Assembly (NCBI GenBank): GCA_009774375.1
Contig: VSNO01000066.1
Location: 1 to 22,824 of the forward strand
Direction: 5' to 3'
DNA from: Lachnospiraceae bacterium
GTDB lineage: Bacteria > Bacillota > Clostridia > Lachnospirales > Lachnospiraceae
DNA: 22,824 nt
Shown: positions 21,038 to 22,824 of the stretch, in pieces
Layout of the letters: each line of letters starts with the position of its first letter
How positions within the stretch are numbered: the stretch's first letter is position 1
Notes under the pieces: model-generated
The model's database searches: none
Seen by the model: the letters and a program-made list of their open reading frames with translations, nothing else
Told to the model about the DNA's origin: nothing
Made by a program: the position numbers and the translations under genes

Positions 21038-22824
21038 ATGACAGGCAGATTTGCGAATATTATAGTGGATATCTCCCATGAAAAGGTTGACAGACCCTTT
21101 CAGTACCGCATACCGGATGCGCTGCAGGGAGAACTCGGGGTCGGAATGACAGTGATGATCCCTTTTGGCCCCGGAAACAAGCGGATCAAGGGATATGTGA
21201 TGGAGATCACGGACAGGAATGATTACGATGAGGAGAAGCTCAAGGCAGTGGATTCTATCGTGAAGAACAGCATCAGCGCTCAGAACGATTCGATCAGACT
21301 GGCGTGGTGGATCAAGGAAAATTATGGTTCCACGATGATCGCTGCGCTCAAGACCGTATTGCCGGTGAAGAAAAAGATCAGGCAGGCTGTCAGAAAGACG
21401 ATCGTCTGCAGGGTCGATGCGGATGCGGCATTACAGAGGGCGGAGGAATTTGAGTCAAAGCGCCAGAGGGCGAAGGCGCGGCTCATGCGGGAGCTCGCAG
21501 GGCAGCCGGCACTGCCGCAGCCGCTTGTCACAGGGAAGCTGAATGTCTCGGCACAGACGATACAGTCGCTGGAGAAGGCAGGACTGATCGAGGTCCGGTC
21601 AGAAGATGTCTGCAGAAGTGCGCTGCCGGGAAACCTGTCTGTTTCCAATACAAACGGATGGCAGAAGAAGGCAAAACAACAACTGTCTGAGGCTCAGGGC
21701 AGGATCGTGGACAGCATTGCCGCTGATTATAGGGCGGGCATCCGTCAGACATATCTGATCCATGGTGTGACGGGGAGCGGGAAGACAGAAGTCTATATGG
21801 AGCTGATCGAACGGATCATAGCGGAGGGAAGACAGGCGGTCATGCTGATACCGGAGATCGCGCTCACCTACCAGACGCTTGTGCGGTTTTACCAGCGTTT
21901 TGGAGACCGGGTGTCGGTGATGAACTCGCGGCTCTCGGCGGGGGAGCGCTACGACCAGTATGAGCGTGCGGCAAGGGGCGACATCGATATCATGATCGGT
22001 CCGCGCTCTGCGTTGTTTGTACCGTTTGAGCGGCTGGGACTCGTGATCATGGACGAGGAACATGAAGGCAGCTACAAGAGCGAGAGCATGCCAAAATACC
22101 ATGCGCGGGAGGTGGCAGGCGAGCTCTGCCGCATGAAGGAGGCCAGTCTGGTGCTGGGTTCCGCCACACCGTCGATCGAGTCCTATTACAGAGCGAAAAA
22201 GGGCGAGATCAGGATGTTCGTGCTGAAGGAAAGGCTCGCGGGCGGGCAGCTTCCAAAGGTGTATGTGGAAGACCTGAGGAGTGAGCTGAAAAGCGGGAAC
22301 CGCTCGATATTCAGCAGGAGACTCTATCGATTGATCGATGACCGGCTGAAAAAGGGCGAGCAGACAATGCTCTTCATCAATCGGAGAGGCTATGCTGGTT
22401 TCGTGTCGTGCCGCTCGTGCGGCCATGTCATGAAATGCCCGCACTGTGATGTCTCTCTTTCGGAGCACACGGACCGTTATCGGAAGGCCAGCAGGCTGGT
22501 CTGTCATTACTGCGGCTATGAGACGCCGGGAGTCACGAGCTGTCCGAAGTGCGGTTCGAAGTATATTCTGGGCTTCAGGGCAGGGACACAGCAGATCGAG
22601 GAGATCCTGCACAGGGAGTTTCCGGCGGCGCGCGTGCTCCGGATGGATGCGGACACGACCAGGAACAAGGACAGCTATGAAAAGATCCTGTCGCAGTTTG
22701 CCGACGGGGAGGCGGATATCCTCGTGGGAACGCAGATGATCGTCAAGGGACATGATTTTGCCAGGGTCACACTGGTGGGGATCCTGGCGGCGGACATGTC
22801 CCTGCATGCCGGTGATTACAGGGC
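21038..22824 (+). CDS. priA: Primosomal protein N' PriA, replication restart helicase (3' truncated)
   Basis: PriA recognises stalled or repaired forks and reloads the replisome; it is a 3'-5' superfamily 2 helicase. About 595 residues are visible before the window ends, and the frame is open throughout. The N-terminal 3'-end-binding domain is visible as IIVDISHEKVDRPFQYRIPD. A winged-helix part follows. The helicase core has the Walker A motif GVTGSGKTE (about 243-251), IPEIALT and the Walker B/DEAH-like DEEH (339-342). SATPS and a zinc-binding insertion come next, with cysteine pairs in CRSCG, KCPHCD (from about 458), CHYCG and CPKCG. The final visible part has GTQMIVKGHDF. The ribosome binding site AAAGGA overlaps the murE stop, and ATG 21038 lies 8 nt after it. 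It is co-transcribed with murE. Confidence 0.96.
   Translation, partial: MTGRFANIIVDISHEKVDRPFQYRIPDALQGELGVGMTVMIPFGPGNKRIKGYVMEITDRNDYDEEKLKAVDSIVKNSISAQNDSIRLAWWIKENYGSTMIAALKTVLPVKKKIRQAVRKTIVCRVDADAALQRAEEFESKRQRAKARLMRELAGQPALPQPLVTGKLNVSAQTIQSLEKAGLIEVRSEDVCRSALPGNLSVSNTNGWQKKAKQQLSEAQGRIVDSIAADYRAGIRQTYLIHGVTGSGKTEVYMELIERIIAEGRQAVMLIPEIALTYQTLVRFYQRFGDRVSVMNSRLSAGERYDQYERAARGDIDIMIGPRSALFVPFERLGLVIMDEEHEGSYKSESMPKYHAREVAGELCRMKEASLVLGSATPSIESYYRAKKGEIRMFVLKERLAGGQLPKVYVEDLRSELKSGNRSIFSRRLYRLIDDRLKKGEQTMLFINRRGYAGFVSCRSCGHVMKCPHCDVSLSEHTDRYRKASRLVCHYCGYETPGVTSCPKCGSKYILGFRAGTQQIEEILHREFPAARVLRMDADTTRNKDSYEKILSQFADGEADILVGTQMIVKGHDFARVTLVGILAADMSLHAGDYR

Noticed and set aside
21599..22807. 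Long minus-strand open frame (about 402 codons) opposite priA
   Set aside because: The plus strand encodes PriA with helicase and zinc motifs in a frame open to the end of the window; the antisense product has low-complexity His/Arg composition.
1..22824. tRNA, rRNA, CRISPR array, insertion sequence or prophage
   Set aside because: On reading both strands I found no cloverleaf with conserved T-loop sequence, no regularly spaced repeats, and no transposase or phage motifs. Intergenic space is short and explained by promoters and terminators.

Overview
The window looks like a chromosomal core segment from a spore-forming, peptidoglycan-building Firmicute of the class Clostridia, most likely Lachnospiraceae (Clostridium cluster XIVa). 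This is inferred from the ftsZ-spoIIGA-sigE-sigG cluster, a six-cysteine SCIFF (ranthipeptide) precursor with its radical SAM maturase beside secDF, a TIGR04086-type membrane protein, a FatA-like acyl-ACP thioesterase next to a TraX-family protein, and a moderate GC content (roughly half by eye). I saw no tRNA, rRNA, CRISPR array, insertion sequence or phage gene. The species cannot be named from the sequence alone.

Layout. (1) 1-3699: the 3' part of ftsZ, then spoIIGA, sigE and sigG. These cover septum formation and early, compartment-specific sporulation control. The ftsZ terminator and the predicted spoIIG promoter share the same bases, and that promoter has the unusually long spacer known for Spo0A-activated spoIIG promoters. 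(2) 3750-5699: a free-standing chemoreceptor gene with its own promoter and terminator. (3) 5712-8725: an Sfp-type phosphopantetheinyl transferase overlapping by 7 bp a 773-residue protein with a degenerate cyclic-nucleotide-binding-like N-terminus and a large region I do not recognise. This is the least understood gene pair in the window. (4) 8738-10080: a perfect 20-bp palindromic bidirectional terminator and, on the minus strand, a CNNM/CBS/CorC-HlyC transporter-type protein. (5) 10210-15899: a TIGR04086 membrane protein, a secreted GH25 muramidase with an SH3 domain, the 48-residue SCIFF peptide scfA, a hairpin, the maturase scfB, and a fused secDF. (6) 15958-19222: traX-like, acyl-ACP thioesterase and recJ, tightly packed. 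(7) 19223-19555: an intergenic stretch with a possible small RNA and a good sigma-A promoter. (8) 19556-22824: a divergent murE-type ligase and the 5' part of priA, which runs off the window.

How the parts fit. SpoIIGA is the membrane protease that activates pro-SigE in the mother cell, and SigG acts later in the forespore. ScfA is the substrate of ScfB, and the neighbouring export gene secDF is a recurrent but unexplained partner. MurE, FtsZ and the GH25 enzyme all concern the cell wall or septum. RecJ and PriA concern replication fork repair and restart. Most of the window is ordinary conserved core. The more interesting parts are the PPTase/CNB-like pair, the scfA-scfB regulatory hairpin, the spoIIG promoter architecture, the possible small RNA and the divergent MurE. 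All promoter, terminator and RNA calls were made by eye and have not been computed.
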